Program-made: the position numbers and the translations under genes
Notes under the pieces: model-generated
The model's database searches: none
The model's input: only the letters and a program-made list of their open reading frames with translations
Told to the model about the DNA's origin: nothing
From: Planctomycetota bacterium
GTDB lineage: Bacteria; Planctomycetota; Brocadiia; CAIUPP01
Length of the DNA stretch: 64,000 nucleotides
Reading direction: 5' to 3'
NCBI GenBank assembly: GCA_022705425.1
Contig: JAKJEM010000004.1
Location: 51,938 to 115,937 of the forward strand
Part shown: positions 1-9,487 of the stretch, piece by piece
Numbering within the stretch: position 1 is the first letter of the stretch
Layout of the letters: every line of letters begins with the position of its first letter

Positions 1-600
1 TCCGGAACCTTCGGCTTCGCCTCCACCCGCGCGGGCGGCCACTCGCTGACCGACCTCGCCGACTGGCCCAATCGCGCCTACGGCCTCACCGGCGGCTTCT
101 TCATGCCGCTGTTCAACTACGGCCGCCTGACCAACCAGGTGCGCGTGCAGGACGCCCGCTTCCAGGCCGCCGCCCTGCGCTACCGAAATGCCGTCCTCAA
201 CGCCCAGCGCGAGGTGGAGGACGGACTGGCAACCTTCCAGTGCCGCCGCCAGGCCGCCGCCCTGCTGGCGCAGGCCGTCGAGGCCGCGCGCCGCTCGACG
301 GCTCTGGCGACCTCGCAATACCAGGGCGGCCAGACGGACTACACGACCGTCATCCTCGCGGAGCAGACGCAGCTCGACGTCGAGGACGCCCTGGCCGAGG
401 CGCAGGGCGGCGTGGCGCAGGGGATCATTGCCGTCTATCGCGCCCTCGGCGGCGGATGGCAGACGCGCCAGGAACGCGACGTGGTCTCCGACGACATCAA
501 GGCGGAAATGGCGCGCCGGACGAACTGGGGCCGCCTGCTCGAACCGTCGGAGCATCTCCCCGAGACCCCCGGCGCGGAGAACGGAGGAACGAACCCATGA
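1..600 (+). CDS. RND efflux outer-membrane factor (TolC/NodT family), 3' part
   Basis: The window opens inside this gene, so only the last 199 residues are seen, in frame from base 1 to the TGA at 598-600. The fragment has the long Ala/Arg/Gln-rich helical pattern of TolC-type outer-membrane factors, with a GGFFMPLFNYGRL turn leading into the final coiled-coil hairpin and a GGQTDYTTVILAEQ segment near its end. Such proteins form the trimeric duct through the outer membrane for tripartite pumps. The stop codon overlaps the start of the adaptor gene (ATGA), so the two are translationally coupled. The signal peptide or lipobox lies outside the window. The NodT subgroup is inferred from the pump context. 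Confidence 0.85.
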   Translation, partial: SGTFGFASTRAGGHSLTDLADWPNRAYGLTGGFFMPLFNYGRLTNQVRVQDARFQAAALRYRNAVLNAQREVEDGLATFQCRRQAAALLAQAVEAARRSTALATSQYQGGQTDYTTVILAEQTQLDVEDALAEAQGGVAQGIIAVYRALGGGWQTRQERDVVSDDIKAEMARRTNWGRLLEPSEHLPETPGAENGGTNP

Positions 601-1712
601 CGCGGAACGAACTGGCGGCGCTCGCGTGCGTCGCACTGCTCGCCACAGCGACCGGCGCGTGCGACAAGGCGCGCAAGACCCCCGACGCCGCACCGCCCGC
701 CGTCACCGTCCGCCGGCCCGACCGGGAGCCGGTGATCGAGTACGTCCAGGCCACCGGGACCGCCGCGGCCTCGCAAAGCGTGGACCTGGTGGCCCGCGTG
801 ACCGGCTACCTGCGCTCGATCCACTTCGAGGACGGCGTTCGCGTTCAGGCGGGGCAGTTGCTCATGGTCATCGAGCCCGAGCCCTACGAGCAGCAGGTGC
901 GCCTGAACGAAGCGGCCCTGCTCATGGCGCAGGCGGAGTACGACCGCCAGGTCGAGATGGCCAAACAGAACGCCACGGCGGCGGCGAACGTCGAGAAGTG
1001 GCGCTGCCAGCGCGACCAGGCGGCGGCCCAGGTCGAGCTGGCCAGGCTCAACCTCAGCTACACCCGCATCACCGCCCCCTTCAGCGGGCGCATCGGGCGG
1101 CGACTGGCCGACCCGGGCAATCTGGTGGGCCCGGGAGCCGCCGTCAAGCTGGCAACACTCGACCAGTTGACGCCGATCTACGTCTACTTCAGCCTCGGCG
1201 AGCGCGACGTGCTCCGCCTGCGCGACAGGCTGCGACAGGAGGGCATCACCCCCCAGGCGGCCGTAGGCAAGACTCCGGTCTTCGTCGGGTTGCAGGATGA
1301 GGAGGACTATCCGCACGAAGGCGTGATGGACTTCGTGGACAGCGCCATCAGCCCCGCCACCGGCACCCTCCTGATGCGCGCCAAGCTGAAGAACGAGGAT
1401 GCGCGCCTCTTTCCGGGGGTCTTTGCACGCGTGCGAATTCCCCTCTCCGAGCCGCGCCCGATGCTCGTGACGCCGCAGAGCGCCATCGGCAACGACCAGC
1501 AGGGCGACTACGTTCTGGTCGCCGACGCGGACAACGTCGTCGTCCGCCGCAGCGTCGTCAAGGGGCCGCTGACTCCGCGCGGCTGCGCCATCCGCAGCGG
1601 CCTCAAGCCCGAAGACCGCGTCATCGTCAAGGGAATGCTCAAGGCCCGGCCCGGCGAAAAGGTCGCCCCCGCAGCGGACACCGAGCCCGCGCCGCCCCGT
1701 CCCAGCCGCTGA
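597..1712 (+). CDS. RND efflux periplasmic adaptor (membrane fusion) lipoprotein
   Basis: Encodes 371 residues of the HlyD/AcrA adaptor family, which bridges the inner-membrane pump and the outer-membrane duct. The ATG at 597 is chosen because a GGAGG lies 9 bases upstream and the start overlaps the previous stop. The N-terminus is hydrophobic and ends in TGAC at Cys22, a plausible lipobox, so the protein is probably a lipoprotein. A lipoyl-like half domain (about 62-105, RVTGYLRSIHFEDGV), an alpha-hairpin (about 105-150) and the second lipoyl half with NLSYTRITAPFSGRIG (about 160-175) follow in the usual order, then the beta-barrel and membrane-proximal domains. It sits between the duct and pump genes in one operon. 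Confidence 0.93.
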   Translation: MTRNELAALACVALLATATGACDKARKTPDAAPPAVTVRRPDREPVIEYVQATGTAAASQSVDLVARVTGYLRSIHFEDGVRVQAGQLLMVIEPEPYEQQVRLNEAALLMAQAEYDRQVEMAKQNATAAANVEKWRCQRDQAAAQVELARLNLSYTRITAPFSGRIGRRLADPGNLVGPGAAVKLATLDQLTPIYVYFSLGERDVLRLRDRLRQEGITPQAAVGKTPVFVGLQDEEDYPHEGVMDFVDSAISPATGTLLMRAKLKNEDARLFPGVFARVRIPLSEPRPMLVTPQSAIGNDQQGDYVLVADADNVVVRRSVVKGPLTPRGCAIRSGLKPEDRVIVKGMLKARPGEKVAPAADTEPAPPRPSR

Positions 1713-1736
1713 CGCCCTCTTCGCGAAAGGCCCGGC

Positions 1737-4700
1737 ATGATTGCCAAGTTCTTCATCGAGCGCCCCGTCCTGGCAAACGTGATCGCCCTCGTCATCGTCC
1801 TCGTGGGCGCGGTCGCCCTCTTCCACCTGCCCGTAACCCAGTACCCGCCCATCGTCCCCCCCACCGTGCAGGTGACGGCCGTCTATCCCGGCGCCAGCGC
1901 CAGGACGCTGGTCGAAACCGTGGCGCTCCCCATCGAGCAGCAGGTCAACGGCGTCGAAAAGATGCTCTACATGCAGTCCACCTGCTCCGCCGACGGCGCC
2001 TACAACCTGACGATCACCTTCGAGGTCGGCACGGACCTGAACTTCGCCCAGGTGCTCGTGCAGAACCGCGTGGCCGCCGCGATGTCGCAGTTGCCGCCGT
2101 CGGTGCAGCAGCAGGGCGTCGTGACGAAGAAGAAATCCACCGCCATCCTCCAGATCGTGACGCTCACCTCGACGAACCCGGCGCACGACGCCCTCTTCCT
2201 CAGCAATTTCGCCACCATCGAACTGCGCGACCGCCTGGCGCGGCTGCCCGGCGTCGGCGACGCGACGGTCTTCGGCATCGGCGAGTACGCCATGCGCGTC
2301 TGGCTCGACCCCGAACGCATGCGCCAGCGCGCCCTGACGCCGCGCGACATCATCGCCGCCATCCAGGCGCAGAACGCCAAGGTCGCCGCCGGCCAGCTCG
2401 GCATGCCGCCCGCCCCGCCCGGACAGGAGTTCCAACTCACGGTGAATGTCCAGGCCGCGCTGACGGACGTCCGCGAGTTCGAGGAGATTATCGTCAAGGC
2501 CGCGCCCGACTCCGGCGGAAGGATCACCCGCCTGCGCGACGTCGGCCGCGTCGAACTCGGCGCCAAGACCGCCAGTCAGTTCTTCAAAGTGGACGGCCGG
2601 GCGGCCGGCGGCATCCTGATCTACCAACGGCCCGAAGCCAACGCCCTCGATACCGCGCGCGGCGTGCGCGAAGCCATGACGGCGCTCTCGAAGAACTTCC
2701 CCCAGGGCGTCCAGTACGCCATCCCCTTCGACGTCACCGCCTTCGTCCGCCAGTCCGTCAACGAGGTTTACAAGACCCTCTTCGAAGCCGGCTTCCTGGT
2801 GCTGCTGGTCATCATGGTCTTCCTGCAGGACTGGCGCGCCACGCTCGTGCCGGCCACGACCGTGCCCGTAACGATCATCGGCGCCTTCGCGGGCATGGCC
2901 CTGATGGGCTTCACCGTGAACCTCCTCACCCTCTTCGCCGTGGTGCTGGCCATCGGCATCGTTGTGGACGACGCCATCGTGGTGGTCGAGGGCGCGGCCA
3001 AGCACATCGAACGCGGCCGGACGCCGCGCCAGGCCGCCATAGACGCCATGCGCGAGCTCTTCGGCCCCATCATCGGCATCACGCTGGTGCTGATGTCCGT
3101 CTTCCTCCCGCCGGCCTTCATGCCGGGCATCACCGGCCAGATGTACCGCCAGTTCGCCCTGGTCATCGCCGTCACCGCCGTCATCAGCGCCCTCAACGCG
3201 CTCACACTCAAGCCCACGCAGTGCGCCCTGTGGCTGCGCCCCCCGGATACCTCGCGCCGCAAGAACCTCTTCTTCCGCGCCTTCAACGCGCTCTATGAAC
3301 CCTCCGAGCGCCTCTACGCCCGCCTCATCCGCCGCATGGTCGAAAGCAGCGCCCGAATGGTCGCCGTGGCGCTGGTCCTGGTCGGACTCGCCGGTTGGGG
3401 ACTCGCGCGCGTGCCCACGGGCTTCATCCCCACCGAGGACCAGGGCTACGTCATGGTCGCCGTCCAACTCCCCGACGCCGCCTCCCTGCAACGCACCGAG
3501 CGCGTGATGGACGAGGTGACGCGCCTCGGTCGCCAGGTGCCCGGCGTCGAGCGCGCCATCGCCATCGGCGGCATGTCCCCACTCGACAACAACGCCTCCC
3601 TCGCCAACGGCGGGATCGTTTACTTCATGCTCAAGGACTGGGACGAGCGCGGAAAGGGCCAGGACTTGCGCTCCATCTACCGGGCGATGGCCGAGCGCAT
3701 GGCCGCGATCCCGGAGGCGCGACTCCTCACACTCGTGCCCCCGCCGATCCAGGGGCTCGGCCTCGCCGGCGGCTTCCAGATGCAGCTCGAACTGACCGAC
3801 GGCAGCTACGATTACCCGCGCCTGCAGGAGACCGCCGACGCGCTGGTCGCCGCCGCCGCAACCGACCCGGCGATCCGCATGGTCTCCACCCCCATCCGCG
3901 CCCGCGCCCCGCAGCTCTCCGTCGTCGTGGACCGCGCCCAGGCCGAAACGTTGAACGTCGCCGTCGGCGACATCTACAACACGATCCAGTCCTACCTCGG
4001 CTCCACCTACGTCAACCTCTTCACGCGCTTCGGCCACAACTTCATGGTCTTCATCCAGGCCGACGCCCCGCACCGCCTGAAGCCGGAGGACATCGGCGCG
4101 CTCTACGTCCGCAGCCAGAGCGGCGGCATGGTGCCCCTCGACGCCCTGGCCGAGGTCCGCTCCGACCACGGGCCCGCCGTCATCTCCCTCTACAACCTCT
4201 TCCCCACCGCCACGGTGAACGGCGTCACGGCCCCGGGCTTCAGCTCCGGCCAGGGACTTGACGTCATGGAGGCCGTCGCCGAACGAACGCTCGGGCGCGG
4301 CGTGCAATATGAATGGACGGCCATGTCCTTCCAGGAAAAACTCGTCGGCGGCTCCGCCGGGTTCGTCTTTGCCCTGGCCATCCTGCTGGTGTATTTCGTG
4401 CTGGCGGGGCAGTATGAAAGCTGGATCACGCCCGTGGCGGTGATCCTGGCCGTGCCGCTGGCGCTGCTGGGCACCGTGGCCGCGCTGCTGGCGCTCGGGG
4501 CGGACAACAACATCTACGTGCAGATCGGCCTCGTGCTGCTCATCGCCCTCTCGGCCAAGAACGCCATCCTGATCGTCGAGATGGCGCGCGAGGCCCGCGC
4601 CGCGGGCAAGGAGATCGTCGAGGCGGCCGTCGAAGCGGCCCAGGCGCGCTTCCGCCCCATCCTGATGACCTCCTTCGTCTTCATCCTCGGCGCACTGCCC

Positions 4701-4895
4701 CTGGTCTTGGCCACCGGCGCCGGCGCAAGCGCGCGCAAGTCTCTCGGCATCGCCGTCGTCTCCGGAATGCTCGCGTCCACCTGCCTGGCCGTCCTCTTTG
4801 TCCCCGCCTTCTACGTCGTCCTCCAGCGCTTTGCCGAGCGCCGGCGCAGCCGGCCGCCCGCGCGCGAGCCGGCTCCCGGGGAAAAGGAAGCATAG
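1737..4895 (+). CDS. RND multidrug efflux transporter, HAE-1 (AcrB-like) family
   Basis: A full-length 1052-residue inner-membrane RND pump, the usual size for the AcrB/MexF class. It would use the proton gradient to export drugs or lipophilic compounds. The N-terminus starts IAKFFIERPVLANVIA, the classic TM1 entry. The proton relay is intact: Asp411 and Asp412 in TM4 (VDDAIVVVE) and Lys941 in TM10 (SAKNAILIVE) match AcrB Asp407, Asp408 and Lys940. Two large periplasmic loops follow TM1 and TM7. A GFIPTEDQGY motif starts the second half. It is the last gene of the tripartite operon, 24 bases after the adaptor. No local regulator is seen, so substrate and control are unknown. Confidence 0.95.
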   Translation: MIAKFFIERPVLANVIALVIVLVGAVALFHLPVTQYPPIVPPTVQVTAVYPGASARTLVETVALPIEQQVNGVEKMLYMQSTCSADGAYNLTITFEVGTDLNFAQVLVQNRVAAAMSQLPPSVQQQGVVTKKKSTAILQIVTLTSTNPAHDALFLSNFATIELRDRLARLPGVGDATVFGIGEYAMRVWLDPERMRQRALTPRDIIAAIQAQNAKVAAGQLGMPPAPPGQEFQLTVNVQAALTDVREFEEIIVKAAPDSGGRITRLRDVGRVELGAKTASQFFKVDGRAAGGILIYQRPEANALDTARGVREAMTALSKNFPQGVQYAIPFDVTAFVRQSVNEVYKTLFEAGFLVLLVIMVFLQDWRATLVPATTVPVTIIGAFAGMALMGFTVNLLTLFAVVLAIGIVVDDAIVVVEGAAKHIERGRTPRQAAIDAMRELFGPIIGITLVLMSVFLPPAFMPGITGQMYRQFALVIAVTAVISALNALTLKPTQCALWLRPPDTSRRKNLFFRAFNALYEPSERLYARLIRRMVESSARMVAVALVLVGLAGWGLARVPTGFIPTEDQGYVMVAVQLPDAASLQRTERVMDEVTRLGRQVPGVERAIAIGGMSPLDNNASLANGGIVYFMLKDWDERGKGQDLRSIYRAMAERMAAIPEARLLTLVPPPIQGLGLAGGFQMQLELTDGSYDYPRLQETADALVAAAATDPAIRMVSTPIRARAPQLSVVVDRAQAETLNVAVGDIYNTIQSYLGSTYVNLFTRFGHNFMVFIQADAPHRLKPEDIGALYVRSQSGGMVPLDALAEVRSDHGPAVISLYNLFPTATVNGVTAPGFSSGQGLDVMEAVAERTLGRGVQYEWTAMSFQEKLVGGSAGFVFALAILLVYFVLAGQYESWITPVAVILAVPLALLGTVAALLALGADNNIYVQIGLVLLIALSAKNAILIVEMAREARAAGKEIVEAAVEAAQARFRPILMTSFVFILGALPLVLATGAGASARKSLGIAVVSGMLASTCLAVLFVPAFYVVLQRFAERRRSRPPAREPAPGEKEA

Positions 4896-4979
4896 CGGCT
4901 GCGCAGGCTCGACGGCGGTTTGCGGCATCCGCACGGCGATGCGGACGACCTCGCCGGCCGCCCCCGACGACGCGCCGGC

Positions 4980-6008
4980 TCAGCGCACGATCTCGAAGGC
5001 CACGTCCCAGACGAACCGCCCGCCCGCCGGCAGGGCCAGTCCCGCCCGCCGGTCATTCAGTCCGTTCGGCAGGCCCACCCACGGTTCCGGGCAGAAGTAC
5101 CGGTGCGTCGGCGTGCCCCACGTGACAAAGAGGAGTTGGCCGTCCGACGCGATACGGCGCGGACTGCTCTCGCGCTGCGTGACGCGCAGGGTGAAGGCGC
5201 GGGGGTCGCGCAGCTCGAACCACGCCGCCTCGTTCCGCAGGCCCGCAAGAACGGTGTCGCACAGCTCCGGACGCGACAGGGGCTGCGGGCGCGAGAGGTC
5301 CACCGGCGCGCGCTCGCCGGAGAGCAGACACAACGCGTTCTGACGCAGAATCGTGTCCGCGCTCGATCGGATGGCGCAGTCCTCGAACTTGCCGCGCCCC
5401 GTGAAGGGAAGGTTCAAGGAAATGTGGTTGCCGAGGGTGAAGGGCATGGCGCGCGCGTTGTCGCCGGCCTCGATCTCGTAGCGCAGGCCGACGACGCCCC
5501 CGGCGAGGGTGTAACGCACCGAGGCGGTGAAGTCGAAGGGATAGCAGGCGCGCGTCTCCGGGCCGCTGCGCAGGACAAGCTTCAGCCAGGCTTCGCCGAG
5601 ACCGTAGCCGTACTCCTCGACACTCCACGGCGCGTGCCGCGCGAAGCCGTGGCCGGGAATGGCGTACTCGCGCCCGCCGCAGCGGTAACTGTTGCGGCGC
5701 GGCTTGCGCCCCGTCCGACGCCACGCCGCCAGCCGGGCTCGAGTGAAGGACCGTCCGGCGCACGGCCACAGCAACGGCGCGCGCCCGTCCCAGCCGTCCG
5801 GCGGCATCGAAACGTAATCCAGCGCGCGGTAGAGAATCTCGTGCCGGCGCGCGCCCAGCCGCACCTGCCAGCTCACGATCTCCCCGCCGTCCTCGGGCAG
5901 AACCACCAGCCGCACCCCTGCGCCCGCGTCCTCCAGACGCCACGCCTCCGCGCGGGGATTCGACCGGAAGGGAACGAACGCGCGCGAACAGACCACGGCC
6001 TCGGGCAT
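4980..6008 (-). CDS. aldose 1-epimerase / galactose mutarotase-like protein
   Basis: A 342-residue protein of the galactose mutarotase-like beta-sandwich superfamily. It shows a central PGHGFAR segment, which carries the conserved histidine region, an NHISLNLPF segment in place of the usual TNH-YFNL, and a late PEPWVGLPNGLN segment similar to the family's substrate pocket. The ATG at 6008 is preferred over a TTG six bases earlier because AGGAGG lies 7 bases before the ATG. Members interconvert sugar anomers or bind sugars. The gene stands alone between the efflux operon (convergent) and the Tad operon. The exact sugar cannot be told from sequence. Confidence 0.8.
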   Translation of the reverse strand: MPEAVVCSRAFVPFRSNPRAEAWRLEDAGAGVRLVVLPEDGGEIVSWQVRLGARRHEILYRALDYVSMPPDGWDGRAPLLWPCAGRSFTRARLAAWRRTGRKPRRNSYRCGGREYAIPGHGFARHAPWSVEEYGYGLGEAWLKLVLRSGPETRACYPFDFTASVRYTLAGGVVGLRYEIEAGDNARAMPFTLGNHISLNLPFTGRGKFEDCAIRSSADTILRQNALCLLSGERAPVDLSRPQPLSRPELCDTVLAGLRNEAAWFELRDPRAFTLRVTQRESSPRRIASDGQLLFVTWGTPTHRYFCPEPWVGLPNGLNDRRAGLALPAGGRFVWDVAFEIVR

Positions 6009-6048
6009 CGGCAAACCTCCTGGTCCGGCGTCGGACGGACCCCGGCGC

Positions 6049-6981
6049 TCAGTCGTTCATCACCTTCAGCACGATCGGCCCGAAGAGCATGATGAAGATG
6101 GTGGGGAAGATGAAGAAGATGAGGGGCAGCAGGATCTTGACCGGCGCCTCCATGGCGGTCTTCTCGGCCATCTGCGAGCGCCGCGTGCGCAGCTGCTCCG
6201 CCTGAATGCGCAGGATGGGGCCCAGGCTCGAACCGAGCTCGTCGGCCTGGATGAGAGAGGTGACGATGCTGTTGAGCTCGGGGACGTCCACGCGCCGGCT
6301 GAGCTCGCGCAGCGCCTGGGGACGCGTGCGCCCGAGCTGAATGTCGCGCACGGTCTGCCCCAGTTCCACCGCCAGCGCGCCGCGCCCCAGCTTCTTGACG
6401 ATGCGCGACAGCGCCTGCGTGAAGTCCAGCCCGGCCTCGACCGACAGCGTCAGCAGGTCCAGCGCATAAGGCAGGCCCTTGCGGATCTCGTCCTGCCGCG
6501 CCTGGACGCGCCCGCGCAGCCACACCAGCGGCATGTACATCCCCACCAGGATGAAGACCAGAATGATCGGGCCGAACTGCATGCGCACGTTGACGCCCAC
6601 GCCGAAGAGCCCGAAACCGATTCCGCCCAGGATCATCAGCCCGATGAACTCATCGGGCGTGACCCCCTCGGGATACGCCGCACAGCGGAGGCGCTTCTCG
6701 ATCCAGTCGCGGAAGGGCGTCAGGTTCGATTTCGCCGGCGGCCGGCCCGCGGCCTTCTCGGTGCGCAGCCAGAGGCCCACCGTCACCGCCCCCAGCACCC
6801 GCCCGATGGGGCGCACGATGCGGAAGAGCAGCGACGCCGCCCGAGGCGCCCCGGTCGTCACCACGCGCTGCGCTTCCTCGCGCGCCGCCTGCAGCATGGT
6901 CACCAGCGCATAGCCGAAACAGCCCGCGCTGACGCCCGCCGCCAACGACCACAACGCCATGTCGCCCGACGCCAGAACCAT
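6049..6981 (-). CDS. tadC: Tad pilus inner-membrane platform protein TadC
   Basis: A 310-residue type II secretion F-domain protein, the last gene of the Tad operon. It has N-terminal membrane segments (about 5-25 and 115-145), a cytoplasmic T2SF helical domain with LPYALDLLTLSVEAGLDFTQAL near the middle, and a C-terminal hydrophobic segment ending LFGPIVLKVMND. TadB and TadC form the platform that couples the CpaF ATPase to pilus assembly. It follows TadB by 4 bases, the standard order. A later ATG at 6960 is a possible alternative start; the upstream one has AAGG at suitable spacing. Confidence 0.9.
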   Translation of the reverse strand: MVLASGDMALWSLAAGVSAGCFGYALVTMLQAAREEAQRVVTTGAPRAASLLFRIVRPIGRVLGAVTVGLWLRTEKAAGRPPAKSNLTPFRDWIEKRLRCAAYPEGVTPDEFIGLMILGGIGFGLFGVGVNVRMQFGPIILVFILVGMYMPLVWLRGRVQARQDEIRKGLPYALDLLTLSVEAGLDFTQALSRIVKKLGRGALAVELGQTVRDIQLGRTRPQALRELSRRVDVPELNSIVTSLIQADELGSSLGPILRIQAEQLRTRRSQMAEKTAMEAPVKILLPLIFFIFPTIFIMLFGPIVLKVMND

Positions 6982-6985
6982 TGCC

Positions 6986-7852
6986 TCAGACCTTGATCGA
7001 AACGATCTTCCAGATCATATAGACGCCCAGGGCCTCCATAACCACCACCGCCCCGCACATGAGAAGCCCTCGCCAGTCCGTGTACATCGGCTGCATCAGC
7101 TCCGGACTCCAGGCGTTCAGGAATATCCCGATGAGCACCGGCAGCATGGCGATGATCGCCCCCTGGAGCTTCCCCTGCGCCGTCAGCGCCGCCACCTTGC
7201 CCTGGATGCGGTGGCGCTCCCGGATGGTGTGGGCGATGTTGTCGAAGACCTCGGCCAGGTTGCCGCCGACCTCGCGCGAAATGGCGATGGAGGTGATAAG
7301 AATGTCCAGGTCCTCGCTCGGCATGCGCCGCAGCAGGTGCGCCAGCGCGTCGTCCATCGTCACGCCCAGGCGCATCTCCTGCACCACCAGGCGCATCTCC
7401 TGGCCCATCGGGTTGTCTATCTCGCGCGCCAGCATCTCGAAGGCCGCCGGCAGACTGTGCCCCGCGCGAAGGGCGTTGCCCAACGACGTCAACGCGTCCA
7501 CGAGCTGCTGCCCGAACCGCTTGTCGCGACGCCACTTCAGGAACCGGATCGTCACCACCGGCGCCAGGAAGGCCACCCCGCCCACGATCAACCCCAGCGT
7601 CACCTTCATCGTCGAGAGCCCGACCAGCACGAAGACGATCAGCGTGCTGAGGAAGGACAGATAGAGCACCTGCGTGGGCGTCATCGTCAGGTACATGGCG
7701 TCGAGGGTGCGCGTTGCCCCGGTGACATACTTCTCCTCGTACGTCTTCAGCCCCCGCGTCATCACGTCGAAAAGCCCGTAGGTCATCATGACCACGGCCA
7801 GGAAGGCCGCCGTCAGCACCATCGGAACAAGGGGGTCCACCGGCCAGGACAC
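6986..7852 (-). CDS. tadB: Tad pilus inner-membrane platform protein TadB
   Basis: A 288-residue type II secretion F-domain protein starting at a GTG (7852) just after the cpaF stop. The N-terminus is hydrophobic (about 8-25), two further segments lie near 70-110, then the cytoplasmic T2SF domain (ALTSLGNALRAGHSLPAAFEML, about 135-160; ISREVGGNLAEVFDNIAHTI, about 195-215) and C-terminal membrane segments. The REVGGNLAEVFDN motif is typical of TadB/GspF-type proteins. It would pair with TadC in the Flp pilus assembly platform. It is tightly packed with its neighbours (3-4 base gaps), which supports one transcript. Confidence 0.92.
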   Translation of the reverse strand: MSWPVDPLVPMVLTAAFLAVVMMTYGLFDVMTRGLKTYEEKYVTGATRTLDAMYLTMTPTQVLYLSFLSTLIVFVLVGLSTMKVTLGLIVGGVAFLAPVVTIRFLKWRRDKRFGQQLVDALTSLGNALRAGHSLPAAFEMLAREIDNPMGQEMRLVVQEMRLGVTMDDALAHLLRRMPSEDLDILITSIAISREVGGNLAEVFDNIAHTIRERHRIQGKVAALTAQGKLQGAIIAMLPVLIGIFLNAWSPELMQPMYTDWRGLLMCGAVVVMEALGVYMIWKIVSIKV

Positions 7853-7855
7853 GGG

Positions 7856-9478
7856 TCAGTCCTCCCTCGGCGTGAAGATGCTCATGTCCACCTTGATGCC
7901 GCGCTCCCGGATTTCGTGAACGAACTTCGGCACGGCCCCGGTCGCGGTGAAGTAGCCCGACACCTTCCCCTGCGCGTCGAAGCCCGTCTGTTTGAACTCG
8001 AAGATCGTCTGCATGGTGATCGTGTCGCCCTCCATGCCCGTGATCTCCGAGATGTCCACGATCTTGCGCGTGCCGTCCACCAGGCGCGCGCCGTGGCAGA
8101 TGATGCTGACAGCGCTCGATATCTGCTCGCGGATGGCCCGCGAGGGCAGGTCCAGCCCGGCCATCAGGACGAGGGTCTCCAGGCGCCCGAGCACGTCGCG
8201 CGGGCTGTTGGCGTGCAGCGTGGTCAGCGAACCGTCGTGGCCCGTATTCATGGCCTGGAGCATGTCGAGCGCCTCGCCGCCGCGGCATTCGCCGACGACG
8301 ATGCGGTCCGGCCGCATACGCAAGGCGTTGATGACAAGCTTGCGGATCGGCACCTCGCCCTTCCCCTCGATGCTCGGCGGCTTGCTTTCCAGCGAGACGA
8401 CGTGCTCCTGCGCGAGCTGAAGTTCCGCCGCGTCTTCGATGGTCACAATGCGTTCCGTCGGGGGAATGAAGTTGCTCAGGATGTTCAGCAGCGTCGTCTT
8501 GCCGGAGCCCGTCCCCCCGGAGATGATGCAATTCTTGCGGTACAGGACGGCCAGGCGCATCAGCTCCGCCATCGGCTGGATGAGGGAGCCGAAGCGAACC
8601 AGGTCCGGAACCTGGAAGGGCACGCGCGCAAACTTCCGGATGGTGATCGTCGGCCCCGTCAGGCACAGCGGCGGAATGATGGCGTTCACGCGCGAGCCGT
8701 CCGCCAGGCGGGCGTCCACCATCGGGCTCGATTCGTCAATCCGCCGGCCGATCGGCGCCAGGATGCGCCGGATGACCGCCAGCACCTGCTCGTTGCTGGT
8801 GAACTGCTTCTCGGTCAGCGCCAGCTTGCCGTGGCGCTCGACATACACCTTGCTCCAGCCGTTGACCATGATCTCGTCCACGTCCTTCTCGGCCAGCAAG
8901 TCCTCGAGCGGGCCGAGCCCCACCGCCTCGTCCACCACCTCCTTGACGAGGGCCTCCGGCGCCAGCCACTCCGGGCGGTCGGCGTCGAATTTCTTCACCG
9001 CCGCGCGCGCGGCGGCCATGGCCTTGGCGCGGACCTCCGCGTGGCTCTTCTCCGAAAGATCGCTGTGCTTCAGGTCGAGCGTGGCGAGGAGTTCCTCGTG
9101 GAGCTTCTTCTTGAGCGGCACGGGCGTGCGGCGGCGCGCCGGCTCCTCCGAGCCCGGCGCCTCGCGCGGCATGGTCGGGTCGTCCAGAATGAACATCAGC
9201 GTGAACGGCCCCACGCGAATGATCGCCTTGTCCTCGAGCTCCGGCGCCTGCTGCGCCGTCAGGCACCGGGCGTTCAGAAACGTCCCGTTGCGGCTGCCGA
9301 GGTCCTGGACGGTGTAGCCCTCGCCCTTCGGCGCGATGACGCAGTGCTCGCGGGAAACGCTCTGATGGTCGAGCACCAGGTGGTTGATCCCCGCCTTCTT
9401 GCCGACCTTGAAGGGCAGCGGCGTCACGGGCACCTTGCGCTCGGCCCCGGCTTCATCTTTGACGATCAAAACAGGCAT
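7856..9478 (-). CDS. cpaF: Tad pilus ATPase CpaF/TadA with N-terminal FHA domain
   Basis: A 540-residue hexameric secretion ATPase powering Flp pilus assembly. Residues about 1-105 form a forkhead-associated domain (SREHC then DLGSRNGTFLN), a phosphothreonine-peptide binding fold; the usual Gly-Arg near the start is Gly-Lys. A linker and the CpaF N-terminal helical region follow. The ATPase core has Walker A GGTGSGKTT with Lys327, the Asp/His boxes, and RIVVGECRGGEALDMLQAMN as Walker B. The C-terminus carries an extra 40-residue strand region. The fusion suggests assembly is gated by Ser/Thr phosphorylation, which is inference. The start ATG has a GAGG 5 bases upstream. Confidence 0.95.
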   Translation of the reverse strand: MPVLIVKDEAGAERKVPVTPLPFKVGKKAGINHLVLDHQSVSREHCVIAPKGEGYTVQDLGSRNGTFLNARCLTAQQAPELEDKAIIRVGPFTLMFILDDPTMPREAPGSEEPARRRTPVPLKKKLHEELLATLDLKHSDLSEKSHAEVRAKAMAAARAAVKKFDADRPEWLAPEALVKEVVDEAVGLGPLEDLLAEKDVDEIMVNGWSKVYVERHGKLALTEKQFTSNEQVLAVIRRILAPIGRRIDESSPMVDARLADGSRVNAIIPPLCLTGPTITIRKFARVPFQVPDLVRFGSLIQPMAELMRLAVLYRKNCIISGGTGSGKTTLLNILSNFIPPTERIVTIEDAAELQLAQEHVVSLESKPPSIEGKGEVPIRKLVINALRMRPDRIVVGECRGGEALDMLQAMNTGHDGSLTTLHANSPRDVLGRLETLVLMAGLDLPSRAIREQISSAVSIICHGARLVDGTRKIVDISEITGMEGDTITMQTIFEFKQTGFDAQGKVSGYFTATGAVPKFVHEIRERGIKVDMSIFTPRED

Positions 9479-9487
9479 GCGGTCCTC

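Noticed and set aside
435..4934. A 1499-codon open frame antisense to the efflux operon
   Set aside because: It mirrors the GC-rich adaptor and pump genes, is full of Asp/Gly/His/Arg runs and has no domain; it is a codon-bias shadow.
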